Shown here in pieces: positions 42,909 to 52,966 of a DNA stretch of 64,000 nucleotides. Location of the stretch: positions 1 through 64,000 of the forward strand of contig CAVYVC010000037.1 in NCBI GenBank assembly GCA_963771845.1, read 5' to 3'. The position numbers and the translations under genes were made by a program. Position 1 is the stretch's first letter, and every line of letters begins with the position of its first letter. The notes beneath the pieces are model-generated. The model ran no database searches, was not told the origin of the DNA, and saw nothing but the letters and a program-made list of their open reading frames with translations. The DNA comes from VAZQ01 sp963771845 (GTDB taxonomy: Bacteria > Pseudomonadota > Alphaproteobacteria > Rhizobiales > Xanthobacteraceae).

Positions 42909-43177
42909 GGGCTGCCTTGCTGCGATTGCTCACAGCCGCTCTTGGTACATAGCCGCTGAGACCTCCTGAAAGAGGATGTCTGCAGCTGGCGACAGCTGAC
43001 TTGCCGAGCATCAATGTAAAAGCCGCTGGGCATGTGGTGGCTTCCAATCTGCGGGAATGTATTCGGCAGGGAACCGGCGTCGAGGGCCGCATCTTGTTTG
43101 CTCAATCCACCTTGAAGACTCGGTTCGACCCGCAAATGTTTTGGCTTTCAGGCCGACTGCCGCAACAAAAAACCACC

Positions 43178-43240
43178 CCAAAGAATTTGCCAATTTGCCC
43201 AAAGAATTTGCTTGACTTTTCGAAACGCTTTTGGTAGAGA
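43178..43240 (+). promoter_or_regulatory. Promoter with two 21-bp-spaced upstream repeats
   Basis: CCAAAGAATTTGC occurs at 43178-43190 and again at 43199-43211, exactly 21 bases (two helical turns) apart. The second copy abuts a -35 box TTGACT (43212-43217), followed after 17 bases by TAGAGA (43235-43240). The layout suggests an activator that binds two sites on one DNA face. Confidence 0.55.
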
Positions 43241-43246
43241 AATCGG

Positions 43247-43292
43247 CATACTCCAGAGGTGAAACCCGGACGCTCAGCGTGCCGGGTTTTTT
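43247..43292 (+). ncRNA. Candidate very short RNA ending in a strong terminator
   Basis: Transcription from the predicted promoter would start near 43247. A terminator follows at once: AAACCCGG-ACGCT (43262-43274) pairs with AGCGT-G-CCGGGTTT (43276-43289), with one unpaired G, and runs into a T tract. The product would be about 45 bases, almost all hairpin, unless readthrough is regulated, in which case this is an attenuator for the DNA downstream. Confidence 0.45.
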
Positions 43293-43952
43293 GATGCGGG
43301 CACTCAGCAACACGAGCTCCGGCCGCATCGCAGCCGCAATCCGCATCCGCCGTTCGGTGCAAAGCAAGGAGCGCCTCCACGGGGCGCGATTACCAAACAA
43401 AGCCAACGGACGAAAAGCCTTATCAACGAAGGAGTTATCTGTGAGGGCTGCTTCACACAGCGCTTTCCGGAGCCGATGGTTGCAGTCCGCATGGCAACTC
43501 GCGCAAATCGCGACACGATTACAAGCAGCGCTTCATGACGATTACCTCGCAGCCTCCAAGTACTCAAAGGAAGCCATGCAATTTTGCCGATCCAAACAGC
43601 AGCCGGCGGGTTTGCTATCTCAGCCCGGCTTCTCTGCTATCTCTCTGTTATTGCCCGCAATCGCCCTGTTCCCGCTTCTGTTATTTTTTTCGCAAGCCGG
43701 CATTTTACGGGCGCTTCTTGCGCGCCCCATTGTATTTTTCCTGTTATTTACAATGAATACAGGCGCGGAGCGGTGAAAAGGAGCCGTTTCAGCGCTGCAT
43801 TTGAGTCATAGCTCACGTGTAGGTTGGGTCGAGTTCTTCATGAGACCCAACATTGAGCAGCGCGGGAAGGGCGTTGGGTCTACTCGGCAACCTGGAGGCA
43901 GCGCTGAGCGAACAGCCGCGCCCGGACGGCAGGCCGGTGCTGAGCCTCGGGG
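43293..43952 (+). other. Non-coding region of unclear content
   Basis: No gene can be supported. One frame without a start codon (to a stop at 43536-43538) reads TDEKP-free but protein-like pieces such as EGVICEGCFTQRFPEP, and a frame from GTG 43441 (with GGAG upstream) ends at 43776 after a hydrophobic stretch. Neither has a known family. From 43815 the repeat-like GTAGGTTGGGTCGAG and GAGACCCAAC form an imperfect palindrome. Confidence 0.35.
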
Positions 43953-45107
43953 TCAACTGCGACAACTATTCGCTATCAGTTTCTCCTCAAATTCCGCTCT
44001 GTCTTGCAGGAGAATCTCCGCCGTGTGCTCGCCCAGCAGCGGCTCGCGCAGCGTCGGTGCCGCCATTTCCTGGCGAAAACGGATCGCCGGCGCGATGTGG
44101 CGCCGGCCAGATTCGTCGGTCAGCAGCATCGCCCGCGCTCTCAGATTGGGATCGTCGAGCGCTTCCGGCAGGGTGTGCACTGGCGCGAAGGCGATATCCA
44201 GCCGCGCCAGGAAGGTCATCCAAGCAGACAGGCTGCGTTGCAGGAAGGTTGCGTTCAGAAGATCGATCACTGGCTGCTGATGCGGACCAGGGCCGCGCAG
44301 GCAGAGCGGCTCGAGATCGAGCCGGCCGAGCGCTCCCAGGAGCGTGTGGATAAACTTTGGCTCCTGACCCGCGAGCACAAGCTGGCGGCCGTCGCCCGTA
44401 TCGTAGATGCGGTAGAAGGCTGAGCCGCCGGTGGCGCGCTGATGCTTGACGATCGGCTGGCGGCCCTCGACCAGCGCCGGCCCAACGACGTTGACGCAGG
44501 CAGCGAGCAAGCAGTCATGCATCGCGATGTCGAGGTAGTCGCCGCGCCCGGTCTTTGCGCGCCGCAACAGCGCCATCAGCACGCCGGAGAGTCCCTGCAA
44601 GGCACTGAGATGATCGGCGATCGGAATGCCGGGAATGGCAGGCCGGTTGTCGTCGCCCAAGGTCAGGCTGAGCACGCCGGTGACGGCTTCGAGCGCGAGA
44701 TCATGCGCTGGGCGCGTCGCGTAGGTGCCGTTCTGACCGAACGCGCTGATCGAGCAGTAGACGATTGCGGGATTGCGCGCGCTGACGACGTCGTAGCTGA
44801 CGCCCAGGCGCGCCGCGACGCCGGGACGAAACGACTCCACCACCACGTCCGCGCTGTCGCACAGTCGCAGTAGCGTCTCGCGACCCGCGGCGGTCTTCAA
44901 GTCGATTACCACGCTCTTTTTGCCGCGGTTCAAATTGCGGAAGAACACACTGGTTGGTCCGTCGCTCGGTCCGATGTCGCGGCCGGGATCGCCGTTGGGC
45001 GGTTCAACCTTGATCACCTCGGCGCCGTGATCCGCGAGCGTCATGGTGAGGAACGGCCCCGGCAGGAACCAGGACAAATCGATGACCTTGAAGCCGCCGA
45101 GCTTCAT
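43953..45107 (-). CDS. Class III CoA-transferase (CaiB/BaiF family)
   Basis: A 384-residue family III CoA-transferase, which moves CoA between organic acids. Motifs: FKVIDLSWFLPGPFLTMTLA followed by DHGAEVIKVEPPNGDPGRDI, the central FFRNLNRGKKSVVIDLK, SISAFGQNGTYATRPAHDLA, and the catalytic Asp in PGIPIADHLSALQGLSGVLM. It overlaps the preceding CoA-transferase by ATGA (45104-45107). Two such genes side by side may form a heteromer, as for succinyl-CoA:mesaconate and related transferases, or act on different acids. It is last in the series that starts at the transporter. Confidence 0.9.
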   Translation of the reverse strand: MKLGGFKVIDLSWFLPGPFLTMTLADHGAEVIKVEPPNGDPGRDIGPSDGPTSVFFRNLNRGKKSVVIDLKTAAGRETLLRLCDSADVVVESFRPGVAARLGVSYDVVSARNPAIVYCSISAFGQNGTYATRPAHDLALEAVTGVLSLTLGDDNRPAIPGIPIADHLSALQGLSGVLMALLRRAKTGRGDYLDIAMHDCLLAACVNVVGPALVEGRQPIVKHQRATGGSAFYRIYDTGDGRQLVLAGQEPKFIHTLLGALGRLDLEPLCLRGPGPHQQPVIDLLNATFLQRSLSAWMTFLARLDIAFAPVHTLPEALDDPNLRARAMLLTDESGRRHIAPAIRFRQEMAAPTLREPLLGEHTAEILLQDRAEFEEKLIANSCRS

Positions 45108-46255
45108 GCCGTCGCCGGCTCCTCTGGCTGGAGAAGCGCGTTGTCGGCGCCGAGCGGCGCGCAGGCGCGCTGCGGTAGCCGCACGCCATCGATCTTCAGA
45201 GGATTGGCCAGCACCAAGAGCTCGGATCGAGCCGGATGCGTAACGCTCTGCACCATGCCGATGCGCCTGGTGAACGGTGCATCGAGCGCCGCTGCAACGT
45301 CGTACACCGGGGCGACAGGAACCTTGCCGGTGAGCAAGGCGAGCCAGTGCTCGGTCGGGTGCCTGCGCAGCTCCTGATCCAGCAGCGCGATGAGCGCTTC
45401 GCGGTTCTCCCGACGCCGGTCGGCGGTAGCGAAACGCCGGTCCTCAGGCAGATCGGGGCGGGCGACGACATCGCAAAAGATGCGCCAGAACTTCTCGGTC
45501 ATGCACATAATGAAGATCCAGCCATCCGCGGTGGGAAAGGTCTGGACCGGCACTTGCGAAAGATGCGCGCTGCGCGAGAGGCGCTCCGGCTTGTCACCGG
45601 CGTTCAGGTACCACACCCCGGCGTAGGTGAGCTGATGGAGGGCGACATCGAACAGGCAGGTGTCGACGTCACAGCCGCGTCCGGTGCGGCGCGCCTGCAT
45701 CACGCAGCTCAAGAGGCCGACCATGCCGGTCAATCCGGTTAATGTATCGACCATCGAAGCGCCAACCCGTGCCGGCGGCCCGTCAGGCTCGCCGGTCAGG
45801 CTCATCAGCCCGGCCTCGGCCTGCATCAGGTAGTCGTAACCCGGCCAGTCGGCCCGCTCGTTGTCGCGGCCGTAGGCCGATATGTGCAGGCACACCACGG
45901 CCGGGTTGATGCGGCCGAGCGTGGCGTAGTCGAGGCCGATCTGCGCCGGCAGGCTGCCGCGAAGATTGTTGACCACGGCCTCGGCGTCGCGCACCAGCGT
46001 TGCGAGCTGCCGTTTTCCCTCGGCCGATTTGACATCGAGGGTGACGCTGCGCTTGCTGAGATTCCACGCCTGGAAGTACTGGCAGTCGTTCGGGCCGAGC
46101 CCGCGCCCGCCGACATGACGGGACGGGTCGCCACCGGTCGCGGCATGCTCGATCTTGAGGACGTCCGCGCCCAGCGCGGCGAGCATCATGGTGCCGTAGG
46201 GTGCGGCGCCGTACTGCTCGATGGCAATCACCCGCATGCCCGCGAGCGGCTTCAT
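45104..46255 (-). CDS. Class III CoA-transferase (CaiB/BaiF family)
   Basis: A 383-residue paralogue of the next gene, starting MKPLAGMRVIAIEQYGAAPY at 46255 in a TGATG overlap with the dehydrogenase stop. It has GTMMLAALGADVLKIEHAAT, YFQAWNLSKRSVTLDVKSAE, HISAYGRDNERADWPGYDYL and the candidate catalytic Asp in VGASMVDTLTGLTGMVG. Tight overlaps on both sides indicate coupled translation and balanced amounts. The acid substrates are unknown, but with an acyl-CoA dehydrogenase next door the pathway activates and oxidises a carboxylic acid. Confidence 0.9.
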   Translation of the reverse strand: MKPLAGMRVIAIEQYGAAPYGTMMLAALGADVLKIEHAATGGDPSRHVGGRGLGPNDCQYFQAWNLSKRSVTLDVKSAEGKRQLATLVRDAEAVVNNLRGSLPAQIGLDYATLGRINPAVVCLHISAYGRDNERADWPGYDYLMQAEAGLMSLTGEPDGPPARVGASMVDTLTGLTGMVGLLSCVMQARRTGRGCDVDTCLFDVALHQLTYAGVWYLNAGDKPERLSRSAHLSQVPVQTFPTADGWIFIMCMTEKFWRIFCDVVARPDLPEDRRFATADRRRENREALIALLDQELRRHPTEHWLALLTGKVPVAPVYDVAAALDAPFTRRIGMVQSVTHPARSELLVLANPLKIDGVRLPQRACAPLGADNALLQPEEPATA

Positions 46256-47427
46256 CACGGGGCGCTCCGCTTCAGCCACTGCCTGGCAATGATCAGGCGC
46301 TGCATCTCATTGGTGCCCTCGCCGATGCAGGTCAGCGGCGCGTCGCGATACAACCGCTCGATGTCGTACTCCTGGGAATAGCCGTAGGCGCCGTGAATGC
46401 GCAAAGACTCCGTGCTGTTCTCAAGCGCCGCCTCCGAGGCGAAATATTTGGCCATGCCTGCCTCCATGTCGCAGCGCATGCCGCGGTCGAAAGCAGCGGC
46501 GGCATCGAGGGTGAGCAATCGTGCCGCGCGCGCGCGCGTCACCATATCGCCGAGCTTCAATGCAATCGCCTGGTGCTCGGCGATCGGCTTGCCGAACGTG
46601 CGCCGGATCTGCGCGTACTCGGTCGCGAGCCGCAGCGCCCCTTCGGCGATGCCGACGCCCCGCGCGGCGACGTTGATGCGTCCGAGCTCGAGCCCGCCGG
46701 TCGCCTGGTAAAAGCCCTGGCCCTCGACTTCCCCAATAAGGTGTTTGGCGGAGATGCGATAATCCTCGAAGATCAACTCGGCGGAATCAATCGCCTTGTA
46801 GCCGAGCTTCTCGAGCTTGCGGCCCACCCGGAGGCCGGCCTGCTTCGGAGCGATGAACAGGCTCATGCCCTTGTGGCGCGGCTCAGCCTTCGGATCGGTC
46901 TTCACCAGCAGCGCAAAGCAGGAGCCTTCGATGCCGTTGGAGATCCAGGTCTTGGTGCCGTTGATGACGTAGTGGTCTCCCTCGCGCCGGGCGGTCATCC
47001 GAATGCCCTGCAGGTCGGTGCCGGCGTCGGGCTCGGTCAGCGCAAGCCCGCCGCGAATTTCCCCGCTCGCGAGAGGAGGGAGCCAGCGCCGCTTCTGTAC
47101 CTCAGTGCCAAACTTTTCGATGGCAAGCGCCAGCATCAGATGGGAGTTGAAGATCCCGGTGATCGCCATCCAGACCGCGGAGATGCGCATGACGATCTCC
47201 GCATAGGTGGTAGCGGGCAGGCCAAGGCCGCCGTACTCAGCGCCGATGGTGGCACCGAACAAGCCGAGCTCCTGCATCTGCCTGACGATCTTGACGGGCC
47301 AGCGGTCGGCGTGATCATGCTCCTTCACGACCGGCTTGACCTCGCGCTCAAGCCAGCGGTCGATGGCAGCGATGAGCTGAACCTGATCGCCCTCCTCGAG
47401 ATTCGGCCGGCTCTCGATGACGTTCAT
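46255..47427 (-). CDS. Acyl-CoA dehydrogenase
   Basis: A 390-residue FAD acyl-CoA dehydrogenase. Signatures in order: LGLFGATIGAEYGGLGLPAT, LALTEPDAGTDLQGIRMTAR, GTKTWISNGIEGSCFALLVK, RRTFGKPIAEHQAIALKLGD, and the catalytic base region CIGEGTNEMQRLIIARQWL. AYGYSQEYDIERLYRDA is the usual C-terminal flank. It introduces a 2,3 double bond in a CoA thioester, passing electrons to ETF. It overlaps the CoA-transferase that follows and lies 20 bases after the glutaredoxin-DinB gene, so it belongs to that transcript. Confidence 0.93.
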   Translation of the reverse strand: MNVIESRPNLEEGDQVQLIAAIDRWLEREVKPVVKEHDHADRWPVKIVRQMQELGLFGATIGAEYGGLGLPATTYAEIVMRISAVWMAITGIFNSHLMLALAIEKFGTEVQKRRWLPPLASGEIRGGLALTEPDAGTDLQGIRMTARREGDHYVINGTKTWISNGIEGSCFALLVKTDPKAEPRHKGMSLFIAPKQAGLRVGRKLEKLGYKAIDSAELIFEDYRISAKHLIGEVEGQGFYQATGGLELGRINVAARGVGIAEGALRLATEYAQIRRTFGKPIAEHQAIALKLGDMVTRARAARLLTLDAAAAFDRGMRCDMEAGMAKYFASEAALENSTESLRIHGAYGYSQEYDIERLYRDAPLTCIGEGTNEMQRLIIARQWLKRSAP

Positions 47428-47447
47428 CGCGGTGAGTTATGCCGCCA

Positions 47448-48245
47448 TCAGGCTATGACGGGTTCATCATCCCAGACCTTGTCAGGCATCGGCAGGCCCG
47501 CAAAGGTTTCCCTGGTCGGTGGTCGATCCGGTTCAATGCCCAGCATGCCGAGCACCATCACAAGCTGGCGCACGTGCTGACCCGAATGCCACGTTGTCCG
47601 CTCCAGATAATCCTGCAGGGTCACGTCGCCGTAGTAGACGTGGGCCTTGCGCGAAAAATCAGTGGTCTGTTCAGCTCCGCTCCACCAGGCCCGGAATCGC
47701 CGCAGTACATCTTGTCCGTAGGTCAGGATCTTGGCCTTTGTATTCATCTCCGGCGGCGGCACTCGGCTGTAGGCGCCTTCCTTCAGGGGGAGACCTTGCA
47801 CCTCGTGCTCAAGAAAGGCGTCGGCGATATTGAAGATGTGATAGGCGAGCTGCGCGTAGCTGCGCGGCCGGCGCGGCAGCATACGGCCGAGCTTGTCGTC
47901 GGGGATTTGCGCGAAGAGCCGCTGCGCTGTCGTTTGGATCTCGATAAGCCGCGCGGCAAGTTCGGGCACGGGCAGCACCTTGGCGCCGCCCCACGCAATG
48001 CCGGCGACACGGGCCACGTCGCGCAGCACCTGCCCATTCGCCCAATCGTTGCCGCGTCGAATGATCGGCACGGAGCGGATGCCCAGCGTTTCCAGCTCTG
48101 CCAGGGCCTGCTTGTCCTCGAGTACGTTGACGGAGTCGAACGGAACGCCGTGCCTGGTCAGGAACTCCTTCATCCGCAGACAACTGGTGCAGCCGGGCTG
48201 CCAGTATGCCTTGATGATGGAGGCTTGCGGGGATGACTGTGCCAT
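47448..48245 (-). CDS. Glutaredoxin-DinB fusion protein
   Basis: A 265-residue protein (MAQSSPQA... from 48245) joining two thiol-related folds. Numbered from the alternative start at 48251, residues 10-80 are glutaredoxin-like: YWQPGCTSCLRMKEFLTRHG with Cys21 and Cys24, and the cis-proline strand RSVPIIRRG. Residues 95-260 are a DinB four-helix bundle: YAQLAYHIFNIADAFLEHEV (His138) and ERTTWHSGQHVRQLVMVLGM (His222, His226), the usual metal triad. DinB relatives use low-molecular-weight thiols, for example maleylpyruvate isomerase and bacillithiol transferases. The gene sits between an ABC transporter and CoA-thioester enzymes, so a thiol-dependent step in that pathway is plausible. Confidence 0.85.
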   Translation of the reverse strand: MAQSSPQASIIKAYWQPGCTSCLRMKEFLTRHGVPFDSVNVLEDKQALAELETLGIRSVPIIRRGNDWANGQVLRDVARVAGIAWGGAKVLPVPELAARLIEIQTTAQRLFAQIPDDKLGRMLPRRPRSYAQLAYHIFNIADAFLEHEVQGLPLKEGAYSRVPPPEMNTKAKILTYGQDVLRRFRAWWSGAEQTTDFSRKAHVYYGDVTLQDYLERTTWHSGQHVRQLVMVLGMLGIEPDRPPTRETFAGLPMPDKVWDDEPVIA

Positions 48246-48322
48246 GGGCATGCTCCTTTAACGCCGGCGCAGGATACTCTCGCGCTCCGCGGGTGCAAGG
48301 ATGTGATCGGAAGAACGCTGAT

Positions 48323-49231
48323 TCAGCGATCGCGCAGCTTGGGATCGAGGGCATCGCGCAGCGCATCGCCGAACAGGCTGAAGCCGAACACGGTGAGCGC
48401 GATCGCAAGACCCGGGAAGATGGCGATCCATGGCGCCGTCGAGGCGTATTCCTCGGCGCCTCCCTGCAACATCAGGCCCCACGCCGCGGTCGGCTCCTGC
48501 ACGCCCAGGCCGAGATAGGAGAGCGACGCCTCTGACAGAATCGCCTGTCCCACGAATGCGGTCAGCATGATGAGGAACGACGCCATCACGTTCGGCACCA
48601 TGTGGAAAAGGATGATGCGCGCGTGACCGAAGCCGCAGGCGCGCGCCGCATCGATATAGGGCAGCTCCCGGATCGCAAGCGCGCTCGAGCGCACGACCCG
48701 CGCGCATCGCGGGATGAGCGGAATGGTGATTGCCACAATCACGTTGTAAATGCCGCCGCCGAAGATGGCGATGACGGCGAGCGCCATGATGATCAGCGGG
48801 AAGGCCATCACCACGTCGAAGACGCGCTGCAGAAAAAGATCGAGACGGCCGCCGAAATACGCGCTTGCCACGCCCAGCACCAAGCCGGCGATCCCCCCGA
48901 CGATCGCGCAGGAGAAACCCACGATCAGAGCAGTGCGCGCACCGAACACGATGCGGGAAAACAGGTCGCGGCCGAACTGGTCGGTGCCCATGAGGTGCGC
49001 CCAGCTCGGCGCCTCCGTCATGGCGGCAAAATCATTCGAGGTCGGACTATAGGGCGCAATCCACTCGGCGCAGAGGCCAGCTACTGCCATCACCAGCACC
49101 ATCACGAGGCCGATCGTGCCAAGCGGCTGACGGCGGCAGAACGCGATGATGTCGGAACGCCGCGAACGTGGCTCCACCGCCGCGTGATCGACAACAGCGG
49201 CGGGAACATAGGATGGCGCGAGGTCGACCAC
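48323..49231 (-). CDS. Peptide/nickel-type ABC permease, OppC/DppC family
   Basis: About 302 residues from GTG 49231, two bases after the previous stop; the longer frame to 49300 overlaps the upstream gene out of frame and is less likely. The N-terminal helix GTIGLVMVLVMAVAGLCAEW and the periplasmic HLMGTDQFGRDLFSRIVFGA are the DppC signature. The ATPase contact loop is PYIDAARACGFGHARIILFH. The C-terminus VFGFSLFGDALRDALDPKLR is diagnostic. It pairs with the permease at 49233. Confidence 0.9.
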   Translation of the reverse strand: MVDLAPSYVPAAVVDHAAVEPRSRRSDIIAFCRRQPLGTIGLVMVLVMAVAGLCAEWIAPYSPTSNDFAAMTEAPSWAHLMGTDQFGRDLFSRIVFGARTALIVGFSCAIVGGIAGLVLGVASAYFGGRLDLFLQRVFDVVMAFPLIIMALAVIAIFGGGIYNVIVAITIPLIPRCARVVRSSALAIRELPYIDAARACGFGHARIILFHMVPNVMASFLIMLTAFVGQAILSEASLSYLGLGVQEPTAAWGLMLQGGAEEYASTAPWIAIFPGLAIALTVFGFSLFGDALRDALDPKLRDR

Positions 49232-49232
49232 G

Positions 49233-50204
49233 TCAGCCCAAGCGGATGCGCGGATCGAGCCAGGCATAGAGCAGGTCGACCGCGAGGTTGGCGAACACAA
49301 AAATTGTGACCGTGAGCATGACCAGGGCCTGGGTCAACGTATAGTCCTGATTCTGGACGGCCAGCACGAACAGGCGGCCAATGCCGTTGAGGTTGAACAC
49401 CTGCTCGGTCACCACGAGCCCTCCGATCAGGAAGGCAAACTCAATTCCGATCAAGGTGATGACCGGCAGCAGCGCGTTCTTCAGGGCATGCCGATTGATG
49501 ATGAGCCGTTCGATCAGGCCCTTGGCGCGCGCGGTCCGGATATAGTCCTCGCGCAACACTTCGAGCATCGCCGAGCGCGTCATCCGCATAGTAACGGCGG
49601 CGTAGCGGTAGCCGACGGTGAGCGCTGGCAGGACCGCCATTGACAGGTTGCGCAGCGGATCCTGCCAGAACGGCACATAGTCGATCGGGGGCATCCAGGG
49701 CGCGCCGAACAGCGCATGTGATACGTCGAGAACGACCAGGATGGCGACGATCCCGAGCCAGAACGACGGCGTTGCGATGCCCGCAATGGCGGCGATGCGC
49801 ACCACATGGTCGATCCAGCTGTTCTGCTTGAGCGCCGAGATGGTGCCGAGCGGGATCGCGATGAGGATGGCGACCACGGTCGCCATCACGGCGATCTCGA
49901 GCGAGATCGGCAGGCGCGCTGCGATCTCTTCGGCGACGGGCTTGCCCGACCACATGGAGATCCCGAAGTCGAGGCGAAAGAAGCCCCAGACAAAGTCCAG
50001 GAACTGGATAATCAGCGGATGATCGAGCCCGAGTTCGGCGTGACAGACCGCGACGGCGCGCGGATCGACGCTGCCGCCGCCTGAGCCGAGACGGACAACG
50101 CAGATATCGCCCGGGATGAGACGCATCAGCACAAACACAAGCGCCGCCGCCCCGACGAGCGTCGGGATCACGAGCAGCACCCGGCTTACGATATAGCGGT
50201 ACAT
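49233..50204 (-). CDS. Peptide/nickel-type ABC permease, OppB/DppB family
   Basis: A 323-residue inner-membrane protein. The N-terminus MYRYIVSRVLLVIPTLVGAA then LVFVLMRLIPGD is the DppB signature, and LGLDHPLIIQFLDFVWGFFR with LDFGISMWSGKPV follows. The coupling loop is EVLREDYIRTARAKGLIERL, and the tail VNLAVDLLYAWLDPRIRLG is typical. It stands directly before its partner permease and 62 bases after the binding-protein gene. The substrate class may be peptides, opines, or other organic compounds. Confidence 0.92.
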   Translation of the reverse strand: MYRYIVSRVLLVIPTLVGAAALVFVLMRLIPGDICVVRLGSGGGSVDPRAVAVCHAELGLDHPLIIQFLDFVWGFFRLDFGISMWSGKPVAEEIAARLPISLEIAVMATVVAILIAIPLGTISALKQNSWIDHVVRIAAIAGIATPSFWLGIVAILVVLDVSHALFGAPWMPPIDYVPFWQDPLRNLSMAVLPALTVGYRYAAVTMRMTRSAMLEVLREDYIRTARAKGLIERLIINRHALKNALLPVITLIGIEFAFLIGGLVVTEQVFNLNGIGRLFVLAVQNQDYTLTQALVMLTVTIFVFANLAVDLLYAWLDPRIRLG

Positions 50205-50266
50205 CCGATGCGTCCGATCGTAATCATGCCCCGGCGCCCGCGAGCGTCAGCCGACGCGCGCCGGGC

Positions 50267-51877
50267 CTACTTGTCGAGCCACACGTTGGCCAAGTCCTGA
50301 TTGACGTAGTGGCTCGGGCTGATCTTCCAGCCCTTCACATACGACCGGTACGGAATAACACGATACCACCACGGCGTCATGAGCATGTGCACCTGGGTAT
50401 CGAGCACGTATGTCTCGAACTCGCAAATCATGGCGCGTTGCTTGGTAGAATCGGTCTCGTGCAGGACTGCCTGATAAAGCTCGATCTCCTTCTGATCGTC
50501 GTAGCCGCCATAGTTTTCGGCGTAGACCGAGTGCGGCAGGAACTTGCCGATGTCCATGAGTGGATTCACCACGCCCTGACAGTTGAAGTCCACGGTTACA
50601 TCGAAGGTGCCGTGACGCAGCGCGTCGAAGAACGGGCCGGTCGGCAGCACGCGCTGCGTGACTTGCAGGCCGATCTTGCTCCACTCGTCGATCAGCCAGG
50701 TTCCGACATACTTGTAGGGTTGATCGACGTTGCGGTTCATCAGCTCGAACTTGAGCCCCTCGGCGCCCGCCTCCTTGAGCAGGCGCCTGGCCTCTTCGCG
50801 CGATTTCCCGATGTCCGGCCAGAACCCGGCCAGCTTCTCGAGCTCCTCCTTGGAGGCCGCGAGCGGCGATCCCGGGAAAACGATGCCGCCGACGGTATGC
50901 ACGGTTGCGATCTTGGCGAGCGCGGGCGCGCTGTGCCAGCTGTCGATTGCCAGCGCGAGCGCCCGGCGGACCCGAATATCGTCGAACGGCTTCTTCTTGT
51001 GGTTTGGAGTCACCAGGTTGCCGCAGTTCCAGTCGCTTGACTGGACCGTAATCTTGTCGCCGAGCTCGCGCACGAGCTCGTCACGCGCCGAAGGCGGCAT
51101 GCCGCGAAACTCGATGGCGGCGCGATCGGCGCGGATCGCATCGACCCGCACGGCCTGCTTGGCCGCGAAGATGCCGATGAACCCGTCGAGATAGGGTTGT
51201 CCCTGATGATAATAGTCGGGGTTGCGCACACCCTTGATTGACTGGCCGATCTCGTAGCTTGCGAACTTGAACGGGCCGGAGCCCATGATGTTCTTCTCGA
51301 ACCAGTGTGGATCCTTGTCGAGGATCTCTTTCTTGTAGATCCAGGCATAAGGGTCGGCGAGCGAGGGCAGGAATGCGTTGGTCGCGGACTTCAACCGGAA
51401 CACGACGGTCGTGGCGTCCGGCGCCTCGACTTTGTCGACCATGATGAAGTAGCTCTCGCGCGCGCTCGACACGCCGTCGCGGGGATGGACGATCTCCTGC
51501 CAGCTCGCCGCAACGTCAGCGGCGGTAAGCGGCGAGCCATCATGGAACTTGACGCCTTGTCGGATCTTAAACGTATAGGTCTTCCCATCGTCGGACGGCT
51601 GCGGCATTTCGGTGCAGAGATCGCAGACGAACTCGGTCGTCGACGATGGATTGTCCGGATTGACCCGGATCAGCACGCTGTAGAACGGCGCAACTGCATG
51701 CACGGTCGCATAAGTCGTCTCGCGGTGGCCGTCGAAGCTCGGCGGAGCGTCGGCCGGAATCATGAAGGTGAGGGTCCCGCCGCGTTTCGGAGTCTCGGCG
51801 GCGGCCGGAGCAGTCATGGTCGCAATGCAAAGAGCCGCGCTGAGGCCGGCTGCCGCCAATCCTGGTTTCCTGATCAT
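50267..51877 (-). CDS. Extracellular solute-binding protein family 5
   Basis: A 536-residue periplasmic protein with a Sec signal (MIRKPGLAAAGLSAALCIAT, cut after TAPAAAE). The SBP_bac_5 landmarks are KRGGTLTFMIPADAPPSFDG, YTFKIRQGVKFHDGSPLTAA, DVAASWQEIV, GSGPFKFASYEIGQSIKGVR and HKKKPFDDIRVRRALALAID. It delivers ligand to the two permeases that follow. In this operon the ligand would enter the acyl-CoA route, so a carboxylated compound is a reasonable guess. Intact. Confidence 0.92.
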   Translation of the reverse strand: MIRKPGLAAAGLSAALCIATMTAPAAAETPKRGGTLTFMIPADAPPSFDGHRETTYATVHAVAPFYSVLIRVNPDNPSSTTEFVCDLCTEMPQPSDDGKTYTFKIRQGVKFHDGSPLTAADVAASWQEIVHPRDGVSSARESYFIMVDKVEAPDATTVVFRLKSATNAFLPSLADPYAWIYKKEILDKDPHWFEKNIMGSGPFKFASYEIGQSIKGVRNPDYYHQGQPYLDGFIGIFAAKQAVRVDAIRADRAAIEFRGMPPSARDELVRELGDKITVQSSDWNCGNLVTPNHKKKPFDDIRVRRALALAIDSWHSAPALAKIATVHTVGGIVFPGSPLAASKEELEKLAGFWPDIGKSREEARRLLKEAGAEGLKFELMNRNVDQPYKYVGTWLIDEWSKIGLQVTQRVLPTGPFFDALRHGTFDVTVDFNCQGVVNPLMDIGKFLPHSVYAENYGGYDDQKEIELYQAVLHETDSTKQRAMICEFETYVLDTQVHMLMTPWWYRVIPYRSYVKGWKISPSHYVNQDLANVWLDK

Positions 51878-51949
51878 TGGCTCGCTCCTTTGGTGTTGGG
51901 TTTGATCGATAGTGCCGTTCTCCGGGCTGTTTTCCGGCAGAGCCCCTGG

Positions 51950-52962
<1,013 letters not shown>

Positions 52963-52966
<4 letters not shown>

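Noticed and set aside
43231..43776. Open frame of 181 codons after the short promoter
   Set aside because: The first part overlaps the predicted terminator, the composition is not protein-like, and no ribosome site lies before its start. Kept only as an unclear region.
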